Shown here one piece after another: positions 1 to 5,433 of a stretch of DNA of 6,466 nt. The notes below the pieces were generated by a model. That model had not been told where the DNA came from. It saw only the letters and a program-made list of their open reading frames with translations, and did no database searches. Position numbers and translations under genes: made by a program. The first letter of the stretch is position 1. Each line of letters opens with the position of its first letter. The stretch covers positions 1 to 6,466 of the forward strand of contig CAKRNG010000049.1 in the NCBI GenBank assembly GCA_934370925.1, read 5' to 3'. The stretch comes from an uncultured Lacticaseibacillus sp. (GTDB lineage: Bacteria > Bacillota > Bacilli > Lactobacillales > Lactobacillaceae).

Positions 1-120
1 TAGTCGAGCTCTGCATCCCAGCTTTTTCCGCTTAGCCCAGAATCGACTGCGGTGGTGAACCACCTCCGTCAATTCTATGCTAATGCTCAAAAGCTCCCGG
101 GATGCGCCGCTCTGTTTTTT
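1..120 (+). repeat. Structured repeat family A, copy A1 (long imperfect hairpin)
   Basis: This ~120-nt unit begins TAGTCGAGCT and ends GCTCTGTTTTTT. It folds end to end as one interrupted hairpin: GAGC 6-9 with GCTC 109-112, GCATCCC 13-19 with GGGATGC 99-105, AGCTTTT 20-26 with AAAAGCT 89-95, TTAG 32-35 with CTAA 80-83, GAATCGAC 40-47 with GTCAATTC 68-75 (one mismatch), and GGTGG 51-55 with CCACC 60-64 around a TGAA loop. The same stem order recurs in four other copies with different but complementary bases. A1 and A2 abut head to tail. The T-run at 113-120 could let A1 act as a terminator. More copies may lie upstream of the window. The coding strand is uncertain because the element is almost symmetric. 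Confidence 0.85.
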
Positions 121-240
121 TAGTCGAGCTCTGCAAAACAGAAGCTTCCGGTTAACCCGAAACAATCGCCGGGGAAGTGCACCCCACCGCTTGTTTCACG
201 TTAATCCTCACCTTCTACCCGTTTTGCGCCGCTCTGTTTA
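121..240 (+). repeat. Structured repeat family A, copy A2
   Basis: This is the second unit of the head-to-tail pair and ends 24 nt before the degV start codon. Stems: GAGC 126-129 with GCTC 231-234, GCAAAAC 133-139 with GTTTTGC 221-227, AGAAG 140-144 with CTTCT 212-216, TTAAC 152-156 with GTTAA 200-204, GAAACA 159-164 with TGTTTC 192-197, and GGGG 171-174 with CCCC 182-185. Compared with A1 the outer stem changed from GCATCCC/GGGATGC to GCAAAAC/GTTTTGC, so both arms changed together. Its apical loop (GGGGAAGTGCACCCC) and its CTTCCGGTTAACCC arm resemble A5, not A1, which suggests sub-types. Its position makes a role in the degV leader possible but unproven. Confidence 0.85.
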
Positions 241-264
241 CTTTCAGAAAGTTGGATTTCATTC

Positions 265-1125
265 ATGAAACTTGCCATTGTTACCGACAGTACCGCCTAC
301 CTAACCCCAGATCAAATCGCGGGGTTGCCCATTCGCATTGTGACCACGCCCATCATTTTGGACGACATCACTTACAATGAAGGCGTGGATATCACCCCTG
401 ACGAATTCTACGCCAAACTCAAAACGGCGAAGTCCTTCCCCAAGACATCCCAGCCACGGCTCGGCGACGTTCTGGCCATTCACGAACAATTGCGCGAAGA
501 AGGCTACGATACCGTTCTGAACATCTACCTCTCCGCCACAATTTCTGGCATCAACAGCACCATCTCCGCCGCGGCCCAGCAGATAGAAAATCAGCACGTG
601 GTCGTCTATGATAGCCAGATTACGGTGGCAATGATGGGTGAAATGGTGCTGGTGGCGGGACAAATGGCGCAGGCTGGTGCGTCCCTTGATGAAGTCATTA
701 CCGTTCTTGATGATCTCCGTGCGTCCACCGGTGAATATTTCATGGTAAACGACCTGCAACACCTTGTTCGTGGTGGGCGCTTAAGCAGCACGGCAGGATT
801 TGTCGGCAACATGTTGCGCATCAAGCCGCTTCTCACCTTCAACGAGGAACACAAAATCGTGGTGGCAGAAAAGGTTCGAACGTCCGGCCGTGCGTACGCC
901 CGCATTGAGGAACTTTTCGGTGAGGCACTGGAGAAGGTCGACTATCCAGTCAAAGCGTGGGTCATCGATTCCGGCGCCGAAGCAGCGGCAGCGAAGTGGC
1001 AAGCCTCCCTCCAAGCTGACTTTCCAGACGTTGAGATTGGACGGTCATTCCTGGGTCCTGCAATCACGACACACATCGGGCCATCCGCACTCGCCCTCGC
1101 CTGGATCCGCGCCGTTGAGGTTTAG
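265..1125 (+). CDS. DegV family fatty-acid-binding protein (FakB-like)
   Basis: This 286-residue protein has the full usual DegV length. In characterised relatives (FakB) the protein is cytosolic, binds a fatty acid and presents it to the kinase FakA to make acyl-phosphate for phospholipid synthesis. Visible family marks are the N-terminal strand MKLAIVTDST, the TSQP segment at 61-64, the ISGINS segment at 93-98, LVRGGRLS at 168-175, and THIGPSAL at 269-276, where H270 fits the conserved histidine (usual form HxGPGA). T61, the serines near 90-98, R172 and H270 fall where FakB proteins hold the carboxylate of the lipid; that mapping is from family knowledge. The start is supported by the first strand beginning right after the ATG. 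The ribosome site is weak (GAAAG, 247-251). The gene is monocistronic; no fakA is in the window, and the exact lipid preference cannot be read here. Confidence 0.93.
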   Translation: MKLAIVTDSTAYLTPDQIAGLPIRIVTTPIILDDITYNEGVDITPDEFYAKLKTAKSFPKTSQPRLGDVLAIHEQLREEGYDTVLNIYLSATISGINSTISAAAQQIENQHVVVYDSQITVAMMGEMVLVAGQMAQAGASLDEVITVLDDLRASTGEYFMVNDLQHLVRGGRLSSTAGFVGNMLRIKPLLTFNEEHKIVVAEKVRTSGRAYARIEELFGEALEKVDYPVKAWVIDSGAEAAAAKWQASLQADFPDVEIGRSFLGPAITTHIGPSALALAWIRAVEV

Positions 1126-1128
1126 CGG

Positions 1129-1259
1129 CGCCGGGGTTTGGGAGGGGGATGGTGCCAGTGCCGCTCGCTTTGCTCACGACACTTCGGTTACGTTGGTTTA
1201 ATGGCCTCTACAATGAATCGCAAGTCCTCGGCGTAACCCGCGCCGAGGACCGTGTTTTT
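1129..1259 (+). repeat. 3'-end module family M, copy M1 (downstream of degV)
   Basis: M1 is read in the degV direction. After CGCCGGGG, which starts 4 nt past the degV stop, comes a G-rich stretch, then hairpin C (1157-1184, AGTG..CACT ends around GCTCGCTTTGCTC), a spacer, the linker GGCCTCTACAATGAATCG (1203-1220), then hairpin B (GTCCTCGGCG 1224-1233 with CGCCGAGGAC 1241-1250) and a T-run (1255-1259). The reverse complement aligns along its length with M3 and M4, including the G-rich stretch before C. The boundary at 1129 rests on shared CGCCGGGGTT with M5. Confidence 0.8.
1224..1259 (+). terminator. Rho-independent terminator of degV (hairpin B of M1)
   Basis: A perfect 10-bp GC-rich stem with a 7-nt loop (TAACCCG) is followed by CGTG and five T. 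It lies about 100 nt beyond the degV stop, with module M1 between. The stem shape and U-tract fit an intrinsic terminator acting on the + strand. Confidence 0.8.
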
Positions 1260-1262
1260 GAA

Positions 1263-1294
1263 GGAAAGCTAGCGTTCAACATGAACCGCTTTCC
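1263..1294. other. Small hairpin between two converging modules
   Basis: GGAAAGC (1263-1269) pairs with GCTTTCC (1288-1294), and GTTC (1274-1277) pairs with GAAC (1283-1286) inside it. It sits midway between the outward ends of M1 and M2 in the convergent degV/POT gap. No T-run follows on either strand, so I do not call it a terminator. Its function is unknown. Confidence 0.5.
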
Positions 1295-1311
1295 AACTCA
1301 TCTACCTATAA

Positions 1312-1435
1312 GTAAACCACGGGCCTGGCGCGATTTACGCCAGGCCCTTTCGTTTCATTATCGAGACCACAAAACAACCATAACTGAAGTGCTGCGAGCA
1401 AGACAAGCGGCGCTGGCCCTCACAAAAGCCGGGCG
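1312..1435 (-). repeat. 3'-end module family M, copy M2 (end of the POT gene)
   Basis: M2 is read on the minus strand, in the direction of the POT transporter gene. Hairpin C spans 1388-1414 (ends AGTGCTGC and GCGGCGCT, pairing with G-U wobbles), the linker lies at 1351-1368, and hairpin B at 1321-1347 (GGGCCTGGCG with CGCCAGGCCC). The B stem differs from M1 in both arms. The minus-strand sequence after B is GTGGTTTACTTAT, a weaker U-tract than M1. The G-rich start of the module aligns over the last codons and stop of the gene, so the coding sequence and the module overlap. Confidence 0.75.
1321..1347 (-). terminator. Probable terminator of the POT gene (hairpin B of M2)
   Basis: A perfect 10-bp stem with a 7-nt loop (CGATTTA) lies about 73 nt past the stop of the minus-strand gene. 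The U-tract on the minus strand is interrupted (GTGGTTTAC). On the plus strand TTTCGTTTC follows, so some activity in both directions is possible. Confidence 0.6.
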
Positions 1436-2859
1436 GAGAGTTTGCGGTTCACCGCCAGCATGAAGGCGCCGAATAAGCATGGGACTAACCCGACCAGGCA
1501 GAAGTACGCCGCCTCGTGTCCGGGATGATAGAAGTTCACCAGCAGTGCCGACAAGCCCGAACCTGCCGCCTGGGATAAGGTGTAGATGGTGACCATTTGC
1601 GTGATGAACGCTGCTGGCGCCACCAGCGTTGCCATCGCCACTCCGATTGGTGCCGTTAACGTCTCACCCGCGATGATAAGGATGTAAAAGCCCACAATCC
1701 ACAGTGGCGACACCTTCACACTTGCCGGAAAGAGGCTGAGCGGAATCATCATAAAGAGCGGTCCCGCACCCCATAACAGGAGCCCGATTCCGAATTTGCG
1801 CGACTCGTTCGGCTGTCTTTTCCCCATCCGCACCCACACCGCACTAATCAGGCTGCCAAACACGACCGCAAGCACCGCCGGAATCGTCTGAAAACTCGCA
1901 GCCGACAACCGCACACCCCACAGCGTCAGGCGTACCTGGTCGGCGGTATAAAGCGACAGAATTCCCGTCGACTGCCCGTAAACCATGATGCAAAGGGTGT
2001 TGCCCACCAGAAACAGACTGTACGCCTTGACCCGCCGCGCCTCCACCTGGCTCGTCTTCGGGCTGCGAATAATGACGGCGAGGTAGACGATGGGGAGAAC
2101 GAGCCCCAAAACACCCACGAAGTTGCTAAAGTTATTGGCCGTTAGTTGGTGCGTCGCCAGTGCCATCAAGAGCACGGCGACCGTAATGACCACGCTAACC
2201 CCCAATCGCTTCACAAGTTGTTGCCGTGCCTTCGCGTCCATTGGGTCCGGTGCCATCATCCCCAGATCGCCGAAATAACGACGATTCAAGACCAAATATG
2301 GGAGGGTTGTCAGTAGCAGCAACACTGCCGCAACCGCAAACCCTGCGCTATAACCAAAGCGTACGGCCACCGCCCCCGTCACAACTGGCCCCGCCGCACC
2401 AATGTTTGAAATTATGTATAACAACGAAAAAGCGGTATTCCGTTCGGGACTCACACGGTCATACAACAACCCCACAAGTGCGTTCAGGCTCTGCCCCGTC
2501 ACCCCTGACGCGACAACTTGCAGCACAAGACTGGTGGCGAGCACCGCCATTCCCCCGTGTGGAACGGCAAGGAGCACAATCGCGACCACCTTCATGAGGG
2601 TGCCGACCAGATAGGGTTTGCGCAACCCCACCAGCCGATCCGCGGCGTAACTGCCAAAAATACCGGCGACAAACCCGAGGGATGAGAATACGGCCATTAA
2701 TTGAGTGGCGGTAATCTTATCCATCCCGAGGCCACCGTGACTGAGTGGTTCATAGAGGTACAGAATCATGATGGCGCTGACGGCATAGGTGGCGAACCCC
2801 GTCCCAAGCGACCCCAGCCCCATTAGGCGGAATGCGCCTGATTTGTTTATTGGTTTCAT
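1420..2859 (-). CDS. POT/PTR2-family transporter, divergent (peptide-transporter-like)
   Basis: This 479-residue polytopic membrane protein is full length for the proton-coupled oligopeptide transporter family, whose characterised bacterial members import di- and tripeptides. Family marks are YLYEPLSHGGLGMDK (34-48), the motif-A loop GSYAADRLVGLRK (69-81), the PTR2 signature FSLLYIISNIG (144-154), a TM7 segment around 293-318 and GETLTAPIG in TM10 (398-406, with the conserved Glu at 399). The TM1 signature ExxER is absent: aligned positions read S17, T20 and G21. The lysine expected in the TM4 KPN motif aligns with G122. The proton-coupling machinery is therefore altered and the substrate may differ from peptides. 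The start at 2859 has AAGGA only 2-3 nt upstream; the next in-frame Met (residue 13) has no ribosome site. The gene converges on degV and has its own promoter. Confidence 0.88.
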   Translation of the reverse strand: MKPINKSGAFRLMGLGSLGTGFATYAVSAIMILYLYEPLSHGGLGMDKITATQLMAVFSSLGFVAGIFGSYAADRLVGLRKPYLVGTLMKVVAIVLLAVPHGGMAVLATSLVLQVVASGVTGQSLNALVGLLYDRVSPERNTAFSLLYIISNIGAAGPVVTGAVAVRFGYSAGFAVAAVLLLLTTLPYLVLNRRYFGDLGMMAPDPMDAKARQQLVKRLGVSVVITVAVLLMALATHQLTANNFSNFVGVLGLVLPIVYLAVIIRSPKTSQVEARRVKAYSLFLVGNTLCIMVYGQSTGILSLYTADQVRLTLWGVRLSAASFQTIPAVLAVVFGSLISAVWVRMGKRQPNESRKFGIGLLLWGAGPLFMMIPLSLFPASVKVSPLWIVGFYILIIAGETLTAPIGVAMATLVAPAAFITQMVTIYTLSQAAGSGLSALLVNFYHPGHEAAYFCLVGLVPCLFGAFMLAVNRKLSARLL

Positions 2860-2939
2860 TTTCCTTCATTCCCTAGCTGAAGCGCGTCGATCCACGCAAT
2901 CAGAATGTTAGCTGATTATTATTCACAAAAACTAAAAAA

Positions 2940-2968
2940 ATTATAGCACCCAAAATCCCCAACCACTA
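2940..2968 (-). promoter_or_regulatory. Probable promoter of the POT gene (extended -10)
   Basis: On the minus strand TGCTATAAT gives a perfect -10 (2940-2945) with an extended TG (2947-2948). The -35 position at a 17-nt spacer is poor (TAGTGG), as is common with extended -10 sites. Transcription would start near 2933, giving a leader of about 73 nt. That leader holds a small stem AATCAG/CTGATT. No operator is evident. Confidence 0.5.
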
Positions 2969-2974
2969 TAAGAA

Positions 2975-3145
2975 CCCCCAAAACGTCCAACGAAAAATAG
3001 ATAAACGGCAGTCCCCGGAAAAAAACAACGGTCCTTGGCAAGAATTACGCCAAGGACCTGCCTTTCATTGTCGAGGCCACTAATCCAAAAGAACTAAAAT
3101 GTCACGAGCAAGGCGAGCGACATTGGCCCCATCACCCTAACAAAC
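2975..3145 (-). repeat. 171-bp tandem unit 1, carrying module copy M3
   Basis: This is the first of two direct copies offset by 171-172 bp; ATAGAT is at 2997-3002 here and 3169-3174 in the second. In module orientation (minus strand) it holds hairpin C (AATGTC 3098-3103 with GACATT 3119-3124), the linker (3061-3078) and hairpin B (GGTCCTTGGC 3030-3039 with GCCAAGGACC 3049-3058). B is followed on the minus strand by CGTTGTTTTTTT, a good U-tract. No gene ends here, so this copy is an orphan relative to the usual 3'-end location. It lies upstream of the POT promoter. Confidence 0.8.
3023..3058 (-). terminator. Terminator-like hairpin B of M3, leftward
   Basis: A 10-bp perfect stem is followed on the minus strand by a seven-T run (seen as A on the plus strand, just left of 3027). 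It would stop leftward transcription before it reaches the POT promoter. No transcript source to the right is visible other than antisense transcription from around the MFS start. Confidence 0.6.
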
Positions 3146-3320
3146 CCAAAAACAGTCGCACAACAAGGATAGATGAACGCCACCACCCGAAAAAAACAAC
3201 GGTCCTTGGCGCGATTTACGCCAAGGACCTGCCTTTCATTGTCGAGGCCACTAATCCAAAGTAGCTAAAATGCCGCGAGCAGAGCGAGCGACATTGACCT
3301 CATCAACCTAACAAGACCCC
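3146..3320 (-). repeat. 171-bp tandem unit 2, carrying module copy M4
   Basis: This is the second direct copy of the tandem unit. In module orientation (minus strand) it has hairpin C (3269-3295, AATGCC/GACATT with one mismatch), the linker (3232-3249, identical to M3) and hairpin B (GGTCCTTGGCG 3201-3211 with CGCCAAGGACC 3219-3229), then a six-T run on the minus strand. The B loop differs from M3 (CGATTTA against AAGAATTAC). Its right edge abuts the -35 region of the MFS promoter. The spacers between the structured parts are diverged, so the duplication is not recent. Confidence 0.8.
3194..3229 (-). terminator. Terminator-like hairpin B of M4, leftward
   Basis: A perfect 11-bp stem has a 7-nt loop and a minus-strand T-run following CCGTTG. 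It is the second terminator-like hairpin facing left in the divergent intergenic region. Confidence 0.6.
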
Positions 3321-3348
3321 TTTGAACAAACCAAACCGTTGCTATAAA
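3321..3348 (+). promoter_or_regulatory. Probable promoter of the MFS exporter gene
   Basis: TGCTATAAA gives an extended -10 (TATAAA, 3343-3348), the same TGC-TATAA form as the divergent POT promoter. A -35 of TTTGAA or TTGAAC (3321-3327) lies 15-16 nt upstream, slightly short. The start would be near 3355, leaving a leader of about 50 nt that includes a short CCTAG/CTAGG pair (3355-3359, 3380-3384). No repressor gene is adjacent. Confidence 0.5.
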
Positions 3349-3390
3349 CTGAAACCTAGACAAGTAACGCAACATAACTGCTAGGCAAAA

Positions 3391-3396
3391 AAGGAG
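3391..3396 (+). promoter_or_regulatory. Ribosome binding site of the MFS exporter gene
   Basis: AAGGAG lies 9 nt before the ATG at 3406 and fixes that start. Confidence 0.8.
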
Positions 3397-3405
3397 TCAG
3401 GAACG

Positions 3406-4770
3406 ATGACGTTGAAGAATAAGATGGCGATATTGGCGGCGGGACTGCTGTCGTTCGTTGGTATACTGGTCGAAACCTCGATGAACGTAACATTTCCCAC
3501 CCTCATTGCAAACCTGCACGTTTCGCTTGCAACCGTTCAGTGGCTAACGACGGCTTATCTTCTGGTCGTCACCATTGTCATGAGCACCACCGCGTATGTC
3601 CTCAAGCGTTTCAGCTTCCGCAATCTCTTCTTCTTTGCGGCAATTGCCAGCATCGTTAGTGGCGTGATTGCAATGACGGCCACGAATTTTAACGTCTTGC
3701 TAACGGGCCGTCTCCTCCAAGCCGTCGCAACGGGGATTTCCACGCCCCTCATGTTCCAACTCATCTTCACCCGGGTGCCGCGTGAACGAATTGGTTTATA
3801 CACCGGATTTGCCAGCATCATCATCTCACTGGCCCCCGCGCTTGGCCCCACATATGGCGGCATTCTGACGAGTCTCTGGTCTTGGCGTGCAATCTTCGTG
3901 GGAATTTTACCCTTACTCGCACTCATTACGGGTCTCGGTGCGTACAGCGTGCACGGTGACGCGCTGGGAACTGGTGGCAAACGGTTCGATTTCGTCGGGT
4001 TATTCCTGCTGGCAACCACCTTCACGAGTGCCGTCCTCGCGTTCAACGATGCCGGAACGAACGGGTGGCTGAACGGACGATTCGCGACGGGCATTATCGT
4101 TACGCTCGGACTCGCCTTTCTAATGGCGCACCACGCAAAAATGGGGATCAATAAGTTGTTTGACTACACCATCCTCAGAAATCACATTTTACGGCAACGC
4201 CTGTTTCAATATTTCGGCCTTCAATTCATCAACATCGGGCTATCCTTCGTCCTCCCACTTTTCGTGCAGAACGTTCTGGGTGCTTACCCCATGGCGGCAG
4301 GGCTCATGTTACTGCCAGGTGCTTTGCTGGGGGCAATGACGGCACCGATTGCTGGTAAAATATACGATCAGCACGGGCCGAACCAGCTGTTGGTGTTTAG
4401 CGCGGGGATGGTCACGCTGGCGCTACTCCTGTTCGCACTGACCACCCATCAGTTCAGCCTCGCCATTATCGCCAGTATCTATGCCCTCTTACGAATTGGC
4501 TTCAACGCTGGCTTTGGCACCTCGGTCTCCGACGCCAGTATCCAGGTTGAAAAGCACCAAAAATCAGACCAAAACGCCCTCTTCAGCATGATGCAGCAAT
4601 TCGCAGGGTCAATTGGTACCAGCGTCATGTCCGCCATCATCGCTGCACGCACGCTCAGCCAACCAACCATCCCCGCAACCGTTACGGGAAGTTTGGTGGA
4701 TTTCGTTCTTCTGCTTGTTCTCGCACTCACCATCCTACTCTCCGCAATACTTTTGTGTCGCCGGGGTTGA
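3406..4770 (+). CDS. MFS exporter, DHA2 (EmrB/QacA-type) drug:proton antiporter family
   Basis: This 454-residue inner-membrane protein consists of hydrophobic segments along its length, near the lower end of DHA2 size (usually 14 helices, about 450-550 residues). Visible marks: TM1 VETSMNVTFP (22-31), matching the DHA2 LDxTIVNVALP motif with Glu for Asp; WLTTAYLL (46-53); GRLLQ (101-105) of motif B with its arginine; and the antiporter motif C, LAPALGPTYGG (142-152). Motif A, between helices 2 and 3 (KRFSFRN, 67-73), is degenerate. Family knowledge suggests proton-driven export of drugs or other amphipathic compounds, but the substrate cannot be inferred. The gene has its own promoter and a clear ribosome site. 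No TetR or MarR regulator is next to it. Its last codons (CRRG and stop) lie in sequence shared with module M5. Confidence 0.9.
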   Translation: MTLKNKMAILAAGLLSFVGILVETSMNVTFPTLIANLHVSLATVQWLTTAYLLVVTIVMSTTAYVLKRFSFRNLFFFAAIASIVSGVIAMTATNFNVLLTGRLLQAVATGISTPLMFQLIFTRVPRERIGLYTGFASIIISLAPALGPTYGGILTSLWSWRAIFVGILPLLALITGLGAYSVHGDALGTGGKRFDFVGLFLLATTFTSAVLAFNDAGTNGWLNGRFATGIIVTLGLAFLMAHHAKMGINKLFDYTILRNHILRQRLFQYFGLQFINIGLSFVLPLFVQNVLGAYPMAAGLMLLPGALLGAMTAPIAGKIYDQHGPNQLLVFSAGMVTLALLLFALTTHQFSLAIIASIYALLRIGFNAGFGTSVSDASIQVEKHQKSDQNALFSMMQQFAGSIGTSVMSAIIAARTLSQPTIPATVTGSLVDFVLLLVLALTILLSAILLCRRG

Positions 4771-4886
4771 AGGGGCGGATTTGTGCAAGTCAATGTTCCT
4801 CGCTCTGCTCGTCACATTTTAGTCACACCCGATTATTGGTTACGACAACGAAACGCAGGGGGTGCGCCATAAGTCCAAGGCACACG
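4759..4886 (+). repeat. 3'-end module family M, copy M5 (degenerate), at the end of the MFS gene
   Basis: M5 starts CGCCGGGGTT, as M1 does, and this includes the MFS stop codon (4768-4770). Hairpin C spans 4792-4818 (AATGT with ACATT around CTCGCTCTGCTC). The linker is recognisable but altered (GGTTACGACAACGAAACG, 4838-4855). Hairpin B is degraded to GTGCGCC (4862-4868) opposite GGCACAC (4879-4885) with one mismatch and no T-run. It probably no longer terminates well. It keeps the sense orientation relative to its gene. Confidence 0.65.
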
Positions 4887-4897
4887 AACGTTACATC

Positions 4898-5019
4898 TAG
4901 TCGAGCTACGTGCCCTAGAAGCCTGCGCTTAACCCAGAATCGATTGCGGTGGAAGCCCACCACCTCCATCGCTTCTATGTTAATGCTCAGCTTCTGACCA
5001 GGGCACTCCGCTCTGTTCC
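4898..5019 (+). repeat. Structured repeat family A, copy A3
   Basis: A3 is the first unit of a second head-to-tail pair. Stems: GAGC 4903-4906 with GCTC 5010-5013, GTGCCCT 4910-4916 with AGGGCAC 5000-5006, AGAAGC 4917-4922 with GCTTCT 4990-4995, TTAA 4929-4932 with TTAA 4980-4983, AGAATCGAT 4936-4944 with ATCGCTTCT 4968-4976 (one mismatch), and GGTGG 4948-4952 with CCACC near 4957-4964. It lies between the convergent ends of the MFS and Asp23 genes. Confidence 0.85.
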
Positions 5020-5139
5020 TAGTCGAGCTACGTGCCCCAGAAGTCTGCGCTTAACCCAGAATTGATTGCGGCGGAAATGCACCGCCTCCATCAATTCTAC
5101 GTTAATGCTCAACTTCTGACCGGGGCACTGCGCTCTGTG
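5020..5139 (+). repeat. Structured repeat family A, copy A4
   Basis: A4 is the best-paired copy. GAGC 5025-5028 pairs with GCTC 5132-5135, GTGCCCC 5032-5038 with GGGGCAC 5122-5128, AGAAGT 5039-5044 with ACTTCT 5112-5117, TTAA 5051-5054 with TTAA 5102-5105, AGAATTGAT 5058-5066 with ATCAATTCT 5090-5098, and GGCGG 5070-5074 with CCGCC 5082-5086. Against A3 it shows paired changes at the outer stem (CCCT/AGGG to CCCC/GGGG), the second stem (C/G to T/A) and the apical stem (GGTGG/CCACC to GGCGG/CCGCC). Confidence 0.87.
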
Positions 5140-5148
5140 ATTCGTCGC

Positions 5149-5257
5149 GCGCCAGAAGACTGTCCCCTCACATACAAGGCAGTCCCGGCAGAAATCCTAA
5201 GTTCGGGATTTCCACCGGGACTGCCTTGTATACCGGGGCCAAACCGTCTTCTGGCGC
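5149..5257. repeat. Long near-perfect hairpin D (109 nt)
   Basis: Four nested stems total about 40 bp: GCGCCAGAAGAC 5149-5160 with GTCTTCTGGCGC 5246-5257, CCCC 5164-5167 with GGGG 5235-5238, a 17-bp perfect stem 5172-5188 with 5215-5231, and GAAATCC 5191-5197 with GGATTTC 5206-5212 around an 8-nt loop. It starts 10 nt after A4. Size and nested layout resemble family A, but the TTAACCC and GTTAATGCTC signatures are missing, so I keep it separate. TTGTTTTTAT (5266-5275) follows on the plus strand, 8 nt downstream of the stem. Confidence 0.8.
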
Positions 5258-5300
5258 AGCCTCCGTTGTTTTTATCAGCTTGCGGCACTTTTATATCCTT

Positions 5301-5329
5301 GTTGAACCGGACGTTGCGTTAAGTTCAAC
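5301..5329. other. Small stem-loop
   Basis: GTTGAAC (5301-5307) pairs with GTTCAAC (5323-5329), a 7-bp stem with a 15-nt loop. It lies between hairpin D and module M6 and has no T-run. I see nothing else in 5258-5355. Confidence 0.4.
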
Positions 5330-5355
5330 CCGTTACATTTTCCTGACCTCCATTT

Positions 5356-5420
5356 ATCGCAACCACGGGCCTTGGCGTGCACTGCGCCAAGGCCTTGCGT
5401 TTCATTATCGAGGCCACTAA
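5356..5420 (-). repeat. 3'-end module family M, copy M6 (linker and hairpin B only)
   Basis: M6 is read on the minus strand, downstream of the Asp23 gene. It has the linker GGCCTCGATAATGAAACG (plus-strand positions 5398-5415) and hairpin B (GGCCTTGGCG 5368-5377 with CGCCAAGGCC 5385-5394, loop TGCACTG). Hairpin C is absent; the ordinary terminator at 5434-5461 sits where C would be. The sequence after B on the minus strand (CGTGGTTGCGAT) is a poor U-tract. Confidence 0.75.
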
Positions 5421-5433
5421 ACAAGCGTATGTA

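Noticed and set aside
1..240. Insertion sequence or MITE with a transposase
   Set aside because: No transposase or its remnant is present, and the shared ends TAGTCGAGCT and GCTCTGTTT pair only through a 4-5-bp clamp, with no evident target duplication. A non-autonomous element cannot be excluded.
301..762. Open frames antisense to degV, and similar ones antisense to the MFS gene (3555-4151) and the POT gene (2226-2597)
   Set aside because: They lie opposite well-supported genes, have no ribosome sites and show low-complexity or atypical composition expected of shadow frames.
1129..1435. tRNA or T-box riboswitch in the hairpin-rich convergent gap
   Set aside because: There is no cloverleaf with T-loop GTTCRANNC, no T-box AGGGTGGNACCGCG string, and no downstream aminoacyl or amino-acid gene.
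3007..3018. Shared GGCAGTCCCCGG near M3 and GGCAGTCCCGG in hairpin D as evidence of common origin
   Set aside because: The match is about 11 nt with one indel and no flanking similarity, so chance is likely.
1..5139. CRISPR array made by the family A repeats
   Set aside because: Units of 120-122 nt abut directly with no spacers, occur only in pairs and differ strongly in sequence; no cas genes are present.
5032..5322. Small protein encoded across repeat A4 and hairpin D
   Set aside because: The same reading is broken by stops or frame shifts in A1, A2 and A3, unit lengths are not multiples of three, and conservation is of base pairing instead of codons. No ribosome site precedes it.
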